Assembly (NCBI RefSeq): GCF_945859685.1 | Contig: NC_079147.1 | Location: 53,908,946 to 53,972,945, forward strand | Reading direction: 5' to 3' | Source of the DNA: Eupeodes corollae | Taxonomy: Eukaryota; Arthropoda; Insecta; Diptera; Syrphidae | Length of the DNA stretch: 64,000 nucleotides | Shown: positions 1-10,000 of the stretch, in pieces | How positions within the stretch are numbered: the first letter of the stretch is position 1 | Layout: every line of letters starts with the position of its first letter | Translations under genes and position numbers: made by a program | The notes under the pieces: generated by a model | Databases searched by the model: none | What the model was told of the DNA's origin: nothing | Seen by the model: the letters and a program-made list of their open reading frames with translations, nothing else

Positions 1-146
1 CCATTGAGACAAAAATGATTTAACCGATTAATGGTTAAATTGTAGACCAAACTGAAAATGTTTGACAGTAAAACAAAGTACGAAAAGTCTATCAGCTATT
101 TAAACCTGTGTTTCCAAAAAGATAATAGCTAAAAAATCACACTTTA
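1..146 (-). mobile_element. mariner 5'-end fragment
   Basis: This segment matches two other places in the window (7127-7321 and the mariner 5' end near 48070-48250). All share a core reading 'gataatagctaaaaaa' on the plus strand, just inside the element tip. Read on the minus strand it is the terminal repeat and 5' untranslated region of a mariner-type element; the transposase is absent. The similarity to 7127-7321 continues for roughly 15 bases beyond the expected tip, so this copy and that one may derive from one duplicated segment. The Helitron begins about 17 bases further on. Confidence 0.6.
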
Positions 147-514
147 TTATAGCAACATATTTTCTTATATATAAAAATGAATCGCAAAATGTGTTGGTTA
201 CCGGATAACTCAACGATGCAACGTCTGGACCAATTTGGGCAATTCGTTTTTTTAAATATTCGTTGAAGTCAGGGATGGTTTTTACTGCGAGAAAAACTCC
301 AATAATTGCCTGAAAAAACCATAAAAACAAGCCGTTTTTCTTGAATCTTCTGTTACCTTATCTACTGAGTTTTCTATTGTCAACTGATAAACGGCTGAAA
401 CAAATCCAGATATGGTTTTTTTTGCAGAGTGTTAGTGTGTGTTTAGTTAGTGTTTAGTGACAAAATAATTTATATTTGATAAGCCTCCTATAAGACGAAG
501 CAATTTAGGTAGAA

Positions 515-990
515 GGACCCGAACTACTACCAAACATGCTAATTACCGGTCTACTCGAATTGCACAGGAACGTTAAGACCAAATTGAACGGGAAAGAATT
601 CGGATCACAAACGCATGAAGCGCGAGCGCGACATTCAACTAATGATCGCCCAAGTTTGAATCGAGCTGCTTTCAGTTACGATGTGTCAATTGATTACAGT
701 ACAGTTACAGTAAATACTAATGTGTTGTTTTTTGTTCTATGTACTCGGTATGCTCACACTGTAAGGCATTGAAATAAAAAACGAAGCTTATGGACTGTGT
801 TGCGCAAATGGTAAAGTGAAATTGATACCATTGGATCCACCACCAGAGCCATTGTACTCATTGGTTTCAGGAATAGAAACAGTTTCCATACACTTTTTGA
901 CGCATATCCAACACTATAACAATTGATTTCAAATGACTTCATTTGGGGCAACAAATGTAGTTCGGGAAAATTTCATGCCAACTTTCAAGG
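515..990 (+). pseudogene. Helitron Rep-helicase, N-terminal remnant
   Basis: Translation across shifting frames gives the cysteine-containing N-terminal region of Helitron polyproteins: an arginine-rich start, 'DRPSLNRAAFSYDVSIDYS', a CKALK-type cysteine motif near 760, and 'QMTSFGATNVVRENFMPT' near 930-985, which resembles the conserved 'FQMTSFGAN' block. Stops and frameshifts interrupt it, so it is not functional. The DNA-nicking HUH domain that should follow is not seen before the helicase fragment at 1350, implying a large internal deletion. Confidence 0.7.
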
Positions 991-1349
991 TATTATAGCA
1001 ATTATTCATAATTATTTTAGCGAACAAAATTTTCTACCACCTAAGTAAGATGTTTATTGATAGATATTAGTTACAAATAAGTATATAATTTTTAAGATCA
1101 AATATTATTTAAGTTTGATCACTGACAATCCATAAATTTACCCCCCATTGCTTATTTATTTTATGTTATAGTGATTGGTGCAAAAATAATTGTTTTTTGT
1201 GAGTACAATGGGAAATCCCAATCAGGGAAGAAATTTACAATAAAGCATTGATTTCAATTGAGGACATGTGCTTGATAATGTCGAACCAACTATTAATTCA
1301 AACTTTTTTGATTTTAATAATATTAGCTGCAATTCGCTTATAAAATAAA

Positions 1350-1438
1350 ATTGAACTTACACTCGCTTCGTGGGGAATCGCAATAACTTTGGTGGTGGTC
1401 GAACAGCAATGTAAATCGATTGTTTGGGATGATGGCAC
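1350..1438 (+). pseudogene. Helitron helicase fragment left of the hAT insertion
   Basis: Short matches to Pif1-like Helitron helicase are visible: 'ASWGIAITL' (compare the family's 'SSGIAATL'), then 'GGRTA' in another frame, then 'QQCKSIVWDD', corresponding to the Walker B region ('IVWDE'). The glutamate of Walker B is replaced by Asp. The reading continues at 3764 after removing the hAT element and one copy of its target duplication, although a one-base frame change is needed. Confidence 0.6.
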
Positions 1439-3755
1439 CAATGGCGGATCCCTGGGGGGGTCATAGGGGTCATGACCCCCCCCTGTGAGATAATTTGTTT
1501 GCTTTTTCATAGGAATTCCCTTCAATTCAAAACTAATCGTATTGCGTTAATGGATATGACCCCCATTATATTTTGAATTATTTATTTTTTGTATATGAAA
1601 ACAACATTTGTATTTTACTTCCTTAAACTTTGTTGCTAAAAGTACTACTTTTCACTGAAGATTGGACTAAGACCATAATATGAATCGGATATTCAGCCCT
1701 ATTTCAAAAACACAGCACAAATTCATCAACTTTTGACCAATTGACGATCCAGGGGGGGTCATATGAGCCAAAAAGCTTATACAGTTAAGTTTTATAAGTA
1801 AAGATTTCATTTAAAGATTTATTAGTTATTTAACGACATTCACCCAAAAGTGGTTTGCTGTCAAAAACAACTCAAATTTTGATGTTCACTCAATTTAGAA
1901 CTCGAAAAAACTTTAGTCATGCTATAAATTATTTTCATAAAAATTGTTTCTAAGAAAAAGAGCAAATATTCAGGTTCTTAAGAAGAAACCTTGAACAAGA
2001 GATCATCAATTTTATATTAAGTTGCCTTTGAATGCCTTAAACTAGCCTTCAATTTTATTATTACATTTTTTTGACACACATAAATAGTGATTATTGACGT
2101 GATTTGTACTACGACATATAGGAACTATATAGCAAGTTTTGCTTTAGTAAACAATTTCAAACTAGAGTTTTTAATTAAATATGACATTACGAAGAAGTCG
2201 AACAGAGTGGGTACCTCGATTCCTTCCTTCCGTCTGTCTGTCTTTCCTGGCCCCTACAGTCCAAACAATTGTGTAGATTAAAATTAAGATTTTCAGCTTA
2301 GTAATGTAAGGAGTTTTTACCATTTTATTAATAAAAAATAACAGCAGTCCCCACACAATTTTTTTGGTTCAAACATGTGATTTTTCTAAAAATTTCTTAA
2401 AATTGTGTGTTCTTAATTTGGCTTCTTTCTACAATAAAAACATATTTTTATTGCTACAGAAGGGTACCCCTCAAAAAATTCTTTATTTTGTCTTTAAGTT
2501 TTCTCAAGAACTAATGGAACGACTTCAACGATTTTTTTGTGCAAGCTCTTGTCAAAGATCAAATTGATTATGATTTTTTATGATCAAAAATGTATTTTGT
2601 TTATTTTTAATAAAATACTAATTTCGTTTACAAAACTCGATATTTCAGAAAAGGGACAACATTTTTTTACGAAATTTAAATGTAAAATGTTCATATGTTT
2701 ATAAGCTCTTTATTAAGTGCTTATACCAAAAATATTTTTAAGACAAAATTTAAAATGATCTTCGAAAAAAATAGGTTAATCTAGATTTTTTGACAAATAA
2801 AATGGCATTTAAATTTTTGAGAACATATTTTGGAGGTACATTTTTAAATCTTAAAATATATATATATAAATCTTATGAATACAAAAGATCTTAAAAAATT
2901 AAATAAATCTACTTTTGAAGTCAATTTGCTTTGGATGTTCTAGAACCGAGGTTCAAACACCAATTTCAATAATACAAAAGCCCCAAAAAATCAAGCGACA
3001 CTTTTGTGAAACTAATGGCTAAGTGGAAAACACAATGAACTTTTCATATTTATTGATATAAAAGCTTTGAAACGTTTAATTAGTGAGTACTACAGAACTT
3101 TTCCTCCCAACTTATTTGTTTACTTACCTTACTTCATTTAATTTAGTTTTTTTTAGAGAAATTATGTTCTTAAATGCAACTATTTCCTTAAATTCAAGAA
3201 CCAAACCTTTTTGTCACTACAATTTTTAAGTTTTGTTGACGCCTTTATAAGATCCAAATACGAGTAAGCAGATTGATAACGATAGTAATAAAAGACTCCC
3301 GGAAATTGAGTTAAAAAAAACTACCTCAAAAAGAGCCCGACATTTTAACATATCAGATCATCTCTCATTTTTTAAATTTTTAAATGTTTTCAGCATTAAT
3401 AGAAATGAAATCAAGAAAAGTGTGTTTTGTTTTTGGAAAAAAGCTACGTTTCAAAACAATTTCCTACATTTCTGCGCGAAATGTACCAAAAACCCTCTTA
3501 GCTATTGTATTTTAGCTCTTATATATGGTATATTTTGACAACTGTTCGAATCTTGGAATGCTTGAGTCATTCAAATTAAATAGTTACACCATAACTTGCT
3601 GGACAACAGTGTTCTAAATAATTTGATAACCAAGCAATTATAAAATTTTGTTAGCATCCTTTACAAAACATTAAAGAACATTTTTAAGCGGTGAGTAAAA
3701 ACTTATCTAATTGTGTGAACCCCCCCCCCCCATGAAAAGTCTGGATCCGCCCTTG
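1439..3755. mobile_element. hAT-type DNA transposon, non-autonomous
   Basis: The element is bounded by inverted ends CAATGGCGGATCC (left) and, on the opposite strand at the right, CAAGGGCGGATCC, each followed within a short distance by a G-run (C-run on the plus strand at 3720-3731). Flanking 8-mers GATGGCAC (1431-1438) and GTTGGCAC (3756-3763) match at 7 of 8 positions, as expected for a hAT target duplication. No transposase ORF survives in the 2.3 kb interior, which is AT-rich. A second tip-like motif, 'cgatccaggggggg' near 1747, suggests nesting of a related element. The Helitron helicase reading resumes right after it. Confidence 0.75.
2165..2345 (+). repeat. Dispersed repeat, copy 1
   Basis: A block containing 'gattccttccttccgtctg' followed by an AT-rich tail resembles 42890-43060 ('gattccgtccgtctg', then a similar tail ending in AAAAATAACA). 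Both lie in AT-rich repeat surroundings. Here it sits inside the hAT element. Identity of the family is unknown. Confidence 0.4.
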
Positions 3756-3763
3756 GTTGGCAC

Positions 3764-4861
3764 ATACAAAATTTGTGGAGGCTTTAGACACAAGCTTAAA
3801 AAATCTACGAAGCGATAATATCATATTTGGTGGGGCAGTAATTTATTAGCAGGATATTTTCGTCAAACATTACCAGTGATTTCACGATCAACGCCAGCTG
3901 ATGAAAACAATGCATGTATAAGGTCCTCCAATTTGTGGACACATGTCAAAGTGCTTCATTTAAAGAAGAATATGCGTGTTGAGTTGCAAAATGGCAAATC
4001 TGGTAAAATTTGTAATGGCAAGTTTCCTATAGACATGTTGACTGGCAGCATTATCTTTCCTCAAAGTTTTTGTCAGTTAACGTAATCCAAAGACGAAGTT
4101 ATTCAGAAGGTGTTTTCAGATGTTTCTCAAAATTATAAAAACCATGATTGATTGAGCGAACGAGCTATATTGGCTGCAAAAAACATTGATGTAAATGAAT
4201 TGAATTTCAAAATTCAAGAACAAATTACAGGCGAACCGAGGATATATAAATCAGTTGATTCGGCTACTAAACAATATGATGTAATCAATTATCCATCGGA
4301 ATTTTAAAACTCGGTGGCTTTGCCAGGATTGCCACATCACAATCTTCAATTAAATGTTGGATCAATAGTTATAGAAATGGCGATCTCAAGGCAACCTAGC
4401 CTGAGATCCAATTAGCGATGTAGTGCGCCGTTTTGATAATCAATAGTTATAGTGTTGCGAAATATTAACCAACAGCGTCCTTGCAACGGTACACGGTTAG
4501 CGATAAAAAATTACTAAACAACATGATAGACGCAACTATACTCAAAGGAAAGGAGAAAATATTCGTATAAGGCGCATCCCAATGAATCCCAGTGATGCGC
4601 CATTTGAGTTTAAATGACTACAATTTCCAGTGCGGCCTGCTTTTGCTATGACCATAAACAAGTCCCAGGGACAATCATTAAGTGTTTGTGGTATTAATCT
4701 AGAAAACCCATGTTTCTCTAATGGTCAATTGTATGTTGTGTTGGAAAACCATCAGATTTGCATATACATTCGGTAGACCTGAGAATATGTTTTTATCTAT
4801 TTTTTATATTCCTAAGTGCTATTGTTTAATTGATTTAATAGACACTGAATTGAGTCGTGAA
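3764..4861 (+). pseudogene. Helitron Pif1-like helicase, C-terminal half (broken)
   Basis: Frame-shifting translation yields a run of helicase motifs: 'HTKFVEALDTSLKNLRSDN', 'TPADENNACIRSSNLWTHVK', 'LHLKKNMRV', a 'LSERAILAAKNIDVNELN' block, 'PPFEFKR'-like and 'FAMTINKSQGQSL'-like sequence around 4610-4690 (helicase motif VI region), and a terminal 'RPENMF' segment. These occur in the order expected for the C-terminal half of a Helitron helicase. At least three stops or frameshifts and the 4375 insertion make it dead. It continues the fragment left of the hAT element. Confidence 0.85.
4375..4438 (+). mobile_element. 64-bp retroposed scrap with 14-bp target duplication
   Basis: Identical 14-mers ATCAATAGTTATAG at 4361-4374 and 4439-4452 flank 64 bases that do not belong to the helicase reading; removing the insert and one 14-mer restores a helicase-like line ('VGSIVIVLRNIN' type). 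The insert ends in TTTTGATA and has no ORF. A severely 5'-truncated LINE or SINE 3' end is the likeliest source, because DNA transposons seldom make 14-bp duplications. Confidence 0.6.
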
Positions 4862-5230
4862 CTATAATACAATACTGCAGAAATGTCTACGGTTGTTGCC
4901 AGCAATGTCCCATTAATGAATGAAAAAACAAAGAACAATATTTGGCAACATCATGCTCTCAGTTTCGGCAGGACAAGGTGGTTTCTTTTTGGGTGCACCA
5001 GGTGGAACTGTCAAAACATTCCTTATTTTGCTAATTCTTGCTAAAATACGATCAAATAATGGTACCGCATTGGCTGTTGCATCAACGACAGACTATTTGG
5101 AGGCACTCTGTTACTCCTTTAAAGTGATTTCAGATAAATACTTCCCGTTATTTCGCGATTTGATCAACGAGTGCTTAAAATCACCGCCACTGTGGCGTAT
5201 TGCTGAAAAAGTACACCTGAAAGTAAATAT
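4862..5230 (+). pseudogene. Second Helitron helicase fragment with Walker A
   Basis: The reading 'MSTVVASNVPLMNE', then 'RTIFGNIMLSVSAGQGGFF', 'GAPGGTVKTFL' and 'ALAVAS' is the N-terminal ATPase part of a Pif1-like helicase. The Walker A motif, normally GGTGKT, is GGTVKT here. After an internal deletion the reading resumes as 'LINECLKSPPLWRIAEKVHL'. It lies downstream of a C-terminal half, so it must come from a second copy or a rearrangement. A SINE interrupts it at 5231. Confidence 0.8.
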
Positions 5231-5553
5231 GGTAGTACCCGTGGCGTGATGGTTAGTGCGTTGGACTGTCATGCAAGGGGTCTTGGGTTCAATCCCTGCC
5301 TGTGCCACCTTAATTAAAAAAAAAAAAAAAAAAAAATTCGCGGGTACTGCCTCTTGCGAGGAATTGACAAATCCTTCAAGAGTAATTCTTATCACGAATA
5401 AGTGCTTTCTCAAACTAGCCGTTCGGATTTGGCATAAAATTGTAGGTCCCCTCCATTCTTGACAACATTACTCGCACACAGGAATGGTTGAGAGTTGTAA
5501 GTCACTAGGCCCTGGTTCACAACGGACTGTTGCGCCACCCCATTTGATTTGAT
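5231..5553 (+). mobile_element. tRNA-derived SINE, copy 1
   Basis: The left part carries an RNA polymerase III internal promoter: A box TGGCGTGATGG near 5242-5252 followed by TTAGTGCG, and B box GGGTTCAATCC near 5285-5296. Between the tRNA-like head and the body is a run of about 20 A residues. The 3' end is a short ATTTG-type repeat ('catttgatttgatg'). A second copy in opposite orientation at 63051-63368 aligns end to end, which fixes the start at GGTAGTACCC. No clear target duplication is seen here because the jockey fragment abuts the tail. Confidence 0.88.
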
Positions 5554-5554
5554 G

Positions 5555-6425
5555 ACATTACCCTCATATTCGTTTCTAGATTCTCATGCTTGTTCTTCGG
5601 ATGTGGACTACCAACAGCAGCGTATAATGAGCTCATTAAATTCTGATCTTGACAGCATTGTCCAATGGGGAATCAAAAACCGTGTAGAATTTAATGCTTC
5701 GAAAACTCAATGCTGTCTACTATCACAAAAGCGTAACCTTTCCCCTATGCCACTATCCATGAGTGGTACTTGCATCGAGGAGACCGAACAGCTTTCAGTC
5801 TTAGGTATGTGCATTACAAACCACTTGTTGTGGAGTGATCACATATTTGACATCGCCAAAAATGCTGCTAAGTGTTTAGGCTTTCTTCGAAGGTGCAAGA
5901 AGTTTTTACTCCTACTGATCTGGCTATAATCTATAAAGCCTATATTCGTCCGAAACTCGAGTACCTACAATTCCCATATCTGGGCAGTTGCTCCTATAAC
6001 CTACTTGAGTCTCCTAGACAGAATTCAAAAGAGAGCTCTAAAGATGATAGGTGACCGTTGTCTAACTGAAAAGTAAGGTTTCATGCCTGTCATTATTTTA
6101 TCGCTATAGCCAGTTGCATTTCTCCCTTAAACAATTCAACCGTAATACCCGTTCCTCTAGGAATGCTCATCAGTTTACCCTTGAGCCCAATTTCGGACGT
6201 ACTGTAAAGTACATAGATTCTTTCTTCAGTCGCACCACACGAATGTGGAATGCTTTACCAGACTCAATGTTTCCCACTCATTACAATATGCAGACATTCA
6301 AAACCAATGTGCATCGGTATCTCCTTTCTAATAATATCCTCCCTTCTTAATTGCTCGCACTGTGATTTATCATGATAAGGGTATTCATATCCCCTTGAGT
6401 GCGCTTATAATATAAAAAAAAACAA
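5555..6425 (+). mobile_element. jockey-type LINE, 5'-truncated 3' end
   Basis: Translations give the C-terminal part of a jockey/CR1-group reverse transcriptase: 'NRVEFNASKTQCCLLSQKRN', 'LSVLGMCITNHLLWSDHI', 'NAAKCLGFLRRCKKF', then in other frames 'IYKAYIRPKLEY' and 'FFSRTTRMWNALPDSMFP', ending with 'FKTNVHRYL'. An A-rich tail follows at about 6412-6424. Frameshifts near 5905 and 6060 inactivate it. The same family occurs at 48255-48740 and 53075-53972. It lies inside the Helitron remains, directly after the SINE. Confidence 0.87.
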
Positions 6426-6479
6426 CGTATTCCCAACCCTTATGAAATAAGTTGTCGAACATTATAAACTTATAATACT

Positions 6480-7111
6480 CGTATATTAATGCGTGCTTCG
6501 AGCATCACGTGCCCTCAAAGTTAGACGGAAACTGTGGCTCCCACCAAGTTCCACAAATAATAATTTTAAACCTAAACTTTGTTATGCTCAACCGAAAAAT
6601 TCACTGGGTCTGTCTCCTACTTATGATGTCTCTGTTTCGGCTGGGGCGGGTGGTGGTCGCACGAGGGTCATGGAGGGAGATAACGTCGAGTCAATTCCCC
6701 GCATTCCGATAATTCAAACCGATTTGCCGTTCCAGTTTAAAAGAGTGCAGTTTTCTCTGAAAGCAGCATTTGCAATAACAATAAATAAAGTTTAGGGGCA
6801 AACGCTGAAAGTTGCAAGTGTATATTTTGAAAAAACTGTTTTTCGTATGGATAATTATATAAAGCGTGCTCGCGAGTTTCAAACCCACAAAATCTTTATG
6901 TTCTGGCCAAGTTAGGTAAAACATAAAACGTCGTATATAAAAATGTTTTTCAGTAACCTATCTTTTTCTTAAAATGTATTAAACTATAACCTTATTAAAC
7001 CTACGACAATCACGCTTAGTATGGCTTCAGCCCAAAAAAGTACAACTCAGGTTTTTTCATACTACTATCCAAAAAACTATCTATCGGACGAAGTCGCGGG
7101 TAAAAGTTAGT
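6480..7111 (+). pseudogene. Helitron helicase C-terminus and 3' end
   Basis: The reading 'IPRIPIIQTDLPFQFKRVQ' and 'FAITINKV' with a stop, then 'GQTLKVAS', matches helicase motif VI and the following conserved block; in shifted frames 'ACSRVSNPQNLYVLAKLGKT' is visible near 6870-6920. This is the last part of a Pif1-like Helitron helicase. Non-coding sequence then leads to the Helitron 3' terminus at 7085-7111 ('gtcgcgggtaaaag' + TTAGT). It presumably belongs with the Walker A fragment at 4862, split by the SINE and jockey insertions. Confidence 0.8.
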
Positions 7112-7126
7112 AATAAATAAAATGTA

Positions 7127-7321
7127 AGAAGCGTGTGAAGCACGCATTTTTGATAATACAATTCAATAATTTGGAAGCATTTTTCGTTTGTAAGACGATT
7201 CATGGTTTTATTATTATACACCAAACTAAAGATGATTGACAGTAAAACAAAACACGAAACGTGTATCAGCTGTTTAATCTAGTGTTGCCAAAAAGATAAT
7301 AGCTAAAAAATCACCCTTTAT
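7127..7321 (-). mobile_element. mariner 5'-end fragment with start of transposase
   Basis: On the minus strand the tip reads TAAAGGGTGATTTTTTAGC, followed by a 5' untranslated region and an ATG (about 7204) opening 'MNRLTNEKCFQIIELYYQK', the start of the helix-turn-helix region of a mariner transposase. The reading runs into the Helitron 3' end and is lost. The same element with more of its transposase lies at 47170-48250. The part of the mariner ORF cut off at the Helitron boundary is not present on the other side of the Helitron. Confidence 0.75.
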
Positions 7322-7985
7322 AACAGCAATATATTATATATTATAGTAAATAACAATAATTGTTTTAAAAGTTTTTTTTACATCTTTCTGTGTTATTTGT
7401 TTTGTCGAAATCATTTATAATTAAACAAAAATTGAACTCTCTTACAAATTCGATACGCAAATAAGTGCTGTAAAAATCAGAAAAGACAGCAAAAGAAATT
7501 CGTTTAAATTTAGAACTAACCAATTAGATATGATTAAAAGTATTGATACTTTTTTTCTTGTATTACTCTGTTAAGCGTAAACCTGTTACACATTTTAAAG
7601 AATAGAATGATTAATAAATACCTTTGGGTTTTTCAAACTGTAGATACTGAGAAAAACAAACCACTATAAGCGTCATTGAGTGGCGTTTTGTTGTCGTCCG
7701 GTGATTTCTACAATTCTAGTTCAGCGAAAAATGTAACGAAAATTAATCTTACCCACAGGAAGCGCTGATAAAATAGTTCAACATAAATGTTTATAACGTT
7801 TAAGTATTTGAGTTGACTGAATGAGATTGTTACAGAAGTGATACTGTCAATAATGCTTACCTTACGCTGCTACAAAAACCTGTTAACGTTTATGTATTTA
7901 TCCATGTTTTAAGAATAACTTTTAATGTCAAGGGTATGAATATAATTTTCCGAATGAAAGTTGAGCACAACCTTGATTTCCTCAG
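7322..7985. other. Unassigned AT-rich sequence
   Basis: I find no protein match, structured RNA or repeat boundary here. The sequence is AT-rich with stops in all frames. Confidence 0.5.
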
Positions 7986-8381
7986 GTTGAACATTTATTT
8001 TTAACTCTCGAGTTGTTCATATTTAAACTTGAACACTTGAATCAATCAAGTGATTGCAATCGTTTCAGATTTCATACATATGAATTCATTCGGTGTTGAA
8101 CATTTTCTAAGGTTAACAATTTATTTTTAACTCTCGAGTTGTTCAAATTTAAATTTTCTCAACTCAGGAAAAAAAATGAGAATTTCTTTTTCAAAAGTTT
8201 CTTCCCTCAACAAAATTCTGCAATTACATTTGGATTTCATATCAAAGCTTGTAAATATTGTAAAATATTTTTTGAAGCAAATGTTTAATGACTTTAATTT
8301 CAGATTTCATTCACTAGAATCAATCAAGTGATTGCAATCGTTTGAGATTTCATACATATGAATTCATTCGGTGTTGAACAT
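7986..8381 (+). repeat. Interleaved direct repeats (a-b-a'-b')
   Basis: Two short units alternate. Unit a (7986-8027 and 8111-8153) contains TTTTTAACTCTCGAGTTGTT. Unit b is 64 bp (8040-8103 and 8318-8381) with only a few differences; it contains CAATCAAGTGATTGCAATCG and ends GGTGTTGAACAT. Unit b holds the near-palindrome CAATCAAGTGATTG, a possible homeodomain or bHLH-type site. An unequal duplication fits the arrangement; a cis-regulatory role is only a guess. Confidence 0.7.
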
Positions 8382-8899
8382 GCTTCAAGGCTAAAATTAT
8401 TTAAAGATTGTTCTTTATATGCAAATAATTCAAAATTGTATACACGTTTGTTTCCACTAAGTAGTTTTCGTCTTTCTATTTTTTAACTTCAAATTCCTTA
8501 AAAGTTTTTGATTGACTCCTTAAAGTAATAATTCTGGACATTTTTTTGTTTCTCATTGAATACAAGTATCAAAATTGTCATAGAAATGTCCTTGTTTCGT
8601 TAACTTTTTCTGAATCATGTGTTTGATATTTTCGTAAAACCTTTATCTATTGTTTGAACTTTCAACACAAAGAACAAGAATGCGAACGTCGCGTTGTCGT
8701 GCTGTTGTTTTGTATTGAAAATATTTTTTTTCCTGTAATTAATATTGAATGTCAGTACTGACCTTTTTCCAGTATCTATCGCATCAAAATAGAAAATTGT
8801 TTCATGAATAACTGAATATGAATCATTCGAAGGCATCTGTCATTCTTCATATCAAAGGCATTAAAACATCCACACTTCGACTTCGATAGAAATAGAAAC

Positions 8900-10000
8900 C
8901 ACATAAATACATTAATATACAAACCAAGAGTCCAAGAAATAAATCAACCATTTTAATAAACTGGACAACTAAAGAGACGAGAACACGGCTGGCGCGGCGG
9001 CGGCGGCGAGGGCGCGCGTACCATTAGAATGCAACTTAAAGAATAACCAACGACGACGACTCGACAGTCCGTTCGTCCGTTCGTTTGTCGAGTGACATGA
9101 TATCCGCCTTGCTTTACAACATCCAGATTCTATAGAATTCAAGGTCTTTAATTAATAATATATGTAATTAAATCATAGAACACCCATTCGCAGCAGTCTC
9201 AGTCTGAATATGAATCTCAGCCGACCGGCTTTAGAGAGTGGCGACAGCCACTAGCAGTGTTGAGCGAATAGAATAGCTCGAGATTCAACATTCGACCGAG
9301 AATAATGTCAGACCATTATCTGTTTTGTTAAGCGACACCATGTGGAATTCTGGAATTTAAGAACTTGTGATTCTTGTAATTCTTGCGATCGTCCGCAACC
9401 TCAACCCCTCCCAATCCCAAAAACAACAAATTCAACCCGGAAGGGTGGAGGTTCTAAAACGTCCTTCACCACTTGTCTCCTATAGCTCCAAACAGCTCAA
9501 TCGATAGTGTAAATTAATGTCAACAATTTGTTCTTTTTTAATGGAAGTTGTAATAAAACTGCAATTGTGCGTTTTCCATTACAAAATTAATTACAATTTT
9601 ATTATAATTTCGATTATGTGTGAGCGTGTTAGTCTTATAACACGCTCGAGTATAGCAAGATGTCCATGGGAGTCAAGGCTAAGGGTGGAAACTGAAAGGA
9701 GGGGGATTGCTTTAAAAGCGACATTTTTTTCCTGCTAAAATTGTGTTGCTAAGACTCTGTTATTTAGAGATAGTCGCAAGCCCAAGTCGTAACCGCAGCA
9801 GTGGAGGGGATGGATGGATGACGGTGCGGCTCGGTGGAGTCTTGGTGGTTTTGCTTGTAAATTAGATAATTACTATCAGCCAGTTTTTGGACTGGAAGCT
9901 GGACACACTTTATAAGGTATGCGCCACTCGAAACAAGAGATTATAACCGACTTACAGAGTCGCGATCAATACAATGTTGCTGTCGCGATTGAGTTTATTA
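8900..10000. other. GC-rich, CpG-containing non-coding block
   Basis: Base composition changes sharply from the surroundings: a (GGC)n tract at about 8993-9006, CpG-rich runs near 9010-9070, and mixed-complexity sequence to about 9960. It includes TCAGTC initiator-like motifs near 9195-9210 and AT homeodomain-like sites (TAATTAA) near 9150. No ORF with recognisable protein sequence spans it. It may be a conserved regulatory region or the 5' part of a gene lying elsewhere. Confidence 0.35.

Larger units (their letters stand above)
163..7111 (+). mobile_element. Degraded Helitron with later insertions
   Basis: A rolling-circle Helitron is recognised by both ends and by its protein remains. The 5' end begins TCTTATATATAAAAATGAAT near 163 and continues with the 'ctggaccaatttgggcaatt' stretch common at insect Helitron starts. 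The 3' end reads 'gacgaagtcgcgggtaaaag' then TTAGT, a one-base variant of the canonical CTAGT. Between them lie pieces of a Rep-helicase polyprotein (515-990, 1350-1438, 3764-4861, 4862-5230, 6480-6940), all broken by stops and frameshifts; the HUH replication domain was not found. A hAT, a SINE, a jockey fragment and a 64-bp retroposed scrap are inserted. The helicase modules are not collinear, so this may be two Helitrons joined. Confidence 0.78.

Noticed and set aside
5231..5320. Functional tRNA gene
   Set aside because: A and B boxes are present, but the sequence does not close into a standard cloverleaf with a clear anticodon arm, and it continues into a SINE body present twice.
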